Part shown: piece after piece, positions 62,950 through 64,000 of the stretch
How positions within the stretch are numbered: the stretch's first letter is position 1
Layout: each line of letters starts with the position of its first letter
Assembly: GCA_030652255.1 (NCBI GenBank)
Contig: JAUSAZ010000144.1
Coordinates: forward strand, 124,001-188,000
DNA from: Myxococcales bacterium
Lineage (GTDB): Bacteria; Myxococcota_A; Polyangia; Polyangiales; Ga0077539
Length of the DNA: 64,000 bases
Direction of reading: 5' to 3'
The notes under the pieces: generated by a model
The model's database searches: none
What the model was told of the DNA's origin: nothing
The model's input: only the letters and a program-made list of their open reading frames with translations
Position numbers and translations under genes: made by a program

Positions 62950-64000
62950 TCAGGCCTTCCGCGGCGCCGGCGGCTCCCGCGACAGGCGCATCATCCCGGT
63001 GAGCCGCGTCTCGTCCTCCCGCTCGCGCTCGGCGTCGCGCCAGCTCTCGCGAATCTTCGCCGCCACGTACAGGCTCGGGAAGGAGAGGAACAACCCCACG
63101 AGGCCGAAGAGGTGCTCGAAGAGGATGAGCGACGTGATGATCACGAAGCCCGGGAGCTTCACGTGCTGCGCCGTCAGCCGCGGCGAGAGGTAGTAGCTCT
63201 CGATCTTGTGCAGCACGAAGGTGCTCGCGAAGAAGACCCCGACGCCACCGATGCCCTTGTGGGTGTACGCGAGCACGGCCATCACCACGCCCGACACGAT
63301 GCCGCCCACCACGGGGATGAGGCCCATCACGAAGAGGAAGACCATCAGCGCCGGGATGCTCGGGAAGCGCATGAGCACCAGCACCGGCAGCGTGAGCAGC
63401 GTGTTGACCAGCGCGACGATGACCTGGAGCTTCGCCGTGATGGCGATGGCGTCGCAGAGGTAGCTGAAATACCGCATCAGGATGCGCGCCGGGGAGTCCT
63501 CCCCGAGGGAGGCGCGCCAGCGCTCGAGCTCCTCGTTCTCGATGAGGAACACCACCGACAGGATGAGCCCGATGACCACGTACACGGCGCTCTTGCCCAC
63601 GGAGCCGAGGAAGCCCACCACGTTGCCCGCGTAGTGCTGCGCGCGCTCGAGGCCCTGCGTGGCGTGCTCGCTGACGGTGTGCTCCCAGCCGCGCGCCTGG
63701 AGCCAGGCGCGGAGGTGATGAAACTGCCCCTCCAGCTCGCCCCGGAGCTGCGGCACCGCGGGCACCACGCGCGTGTACCCGAGGAAGCCCAGCAGCGCGA
63801 TGAGGGCGAGCGACAGCACGATCTGCCCGATGACCGCCGCCGCGATGGGCACCTGGAAGCGCGCGTTGAGCCACTTCGCCCCCACGCCGAGCGCCCGCTC
63901 GAACAGCACGAAGAAGACCAGCAGCACCGCCAGGTGGCGGAACAGGAACAGCAGCCCCAGGAAGAGCCCGAGGACGAAGATCCGCCGCACGTTGCGGTCG
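62950..64000 (-). CDS. AI-2E transporter family permease (probably partial)
   Basis: The frame is open to the window edge; GTG 63990 is a possible start (346 residues), but three codons remain upstream without a stop and the real start may lie outside. Seven to eight membrane helices are visible (FVLGLFLGLLFLFRHLAVLL; IGQIVLSLALIALLGFLGYT; YVVIGLILSVVFLIENEELE; MVFLFVMGLIPVVGGIVSGV; FGLVGLFLSFPSLYVAAKIR). The motif GLIPVVGGIVSG fits the family. Members are exporters or channels of uncertain substrate (AI-2, Na+/H+). A short charged tail ends the protein. Confidence 0.85.
   Translation of the reverse strand, partial: DRNVRRIFVLGLFLGLLFLFRHLAVLLVFFVLFERALGVGAKWLNARFQVPIAAAVIGQIVLSLALIALLGFLGYTRVVPAVPQLRGELEGQFHHLRAWLQARGWEHTVSEHATQGLERAQHYAGNVVGFLGSVGKSAVYVVIGLILSVVFLIENEELERWRASLGEDSPARILMRYFSYLCDAIAITAKLQVIVALVNTLLTLPVLVLMRFPSIPALMVFLFVMGLIPVVGGIVSGVVMAVLAYTHKGIGGVGVFFASTFVLHKIESYYLSPRLTAQHVKLPGFVIITSLILFEHLFGLVGLFLSFPSLYVAAKIRESWRDAEREREDETRLTGMMRLSREPPAPRKA

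Overview
The window is a 64-kb chromosomal piece of a very GC-rich (well over 70% by eye) Gram-negative bacterium. The gene style points to a myxobacterium-like member of Myxococcota (Polyangia, Sandaracinaceae-like). The signs are many lipoproteins with Asp/Ala/Pro-rich linkers, Stig1-, Kazal- and MopE-like Cys motifs, Ser/Thr kinase genes, several PilT-type ATPases, a vgrG/PAAR/DUF4123 type VI island and GTG starts. This placement is inference; there is no rRNA or tRNA to settle it. Because of the GC content, hundreds of long antisense and alternative-frame ORFs are shadows, and many true starts lie inside much longer open frames. Starts were chosen from overlaps, ribosome-binding sites, signal peptides and family N-termini.

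Layout. 0-9.3 kb: an exported-protein pair; selD, which reads through an in-frame UGA (selenocysteine); a YfhO / TPR / lytic transglycosylase operon; nadB; and a surface lipoprotein esterase with a 14-residue repeat linker. 9.4-20 kb: bamD with a TPR partner, a minus-strand run (thioredoxin-like ferredoxin, two lipoproteins, hemL, a Kazal lipoprotein, a UbiB kinase), a YihY membrane protein, a propeller-like lipoprotein and a Xer recombinase. 20.2-27.8 kb: two overlapping PilT-like ATPase genes, one fused to HEAT repeats and one with a long N-terminal heptad/octad repeat, then a HAMP/PAS sensor lacking clear kinase motifs and an unknown membrane protein. 27.9-34.9 kb: a tyrosine/homogentisate catabolic operon (FAH-family hydrolase, maiA, hmgA), a pseudokinase and a CPA2 antiporter.

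35-42.7 kb is the most unusual part: an orphan type VI secretion cargo island made of two convergent operons. The plus-strand arm is PAAR, DUF4123 and an FHA-DUF4123 fusion. The minus-strand arm is a long-tailed VgrG, a small acidic protein, a 543-residue unknown and a 266-residue unknown. The arms meet at a 163-bp element with perfect 22-bp inverted ends that contain both stop codons. No T6SS sheath, baseplate or membrane-complex genes are in the window.

42.8-64 kb: hslO, a 0.5-kb AT-richer leader region, a series of large secreted or lipoproteins (a DTDVDLH-domain protein, a Gly-rich Stig1 lipoprotein, a propeller/thioredoxin-like lipoprotein, a propeller paralogue, a 1522-residue zinc metalloprotease and an FGE-fold lipoprotein without the FGE cysteines), then a TsdA-like dihaem cytochrome with a porin, a radical SAM protein, a GAF-Ser/Thr kinase and an AI-2E family permease running off the end. 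No CRISPR array, insertion sequence, tRNA or rRNA was found.
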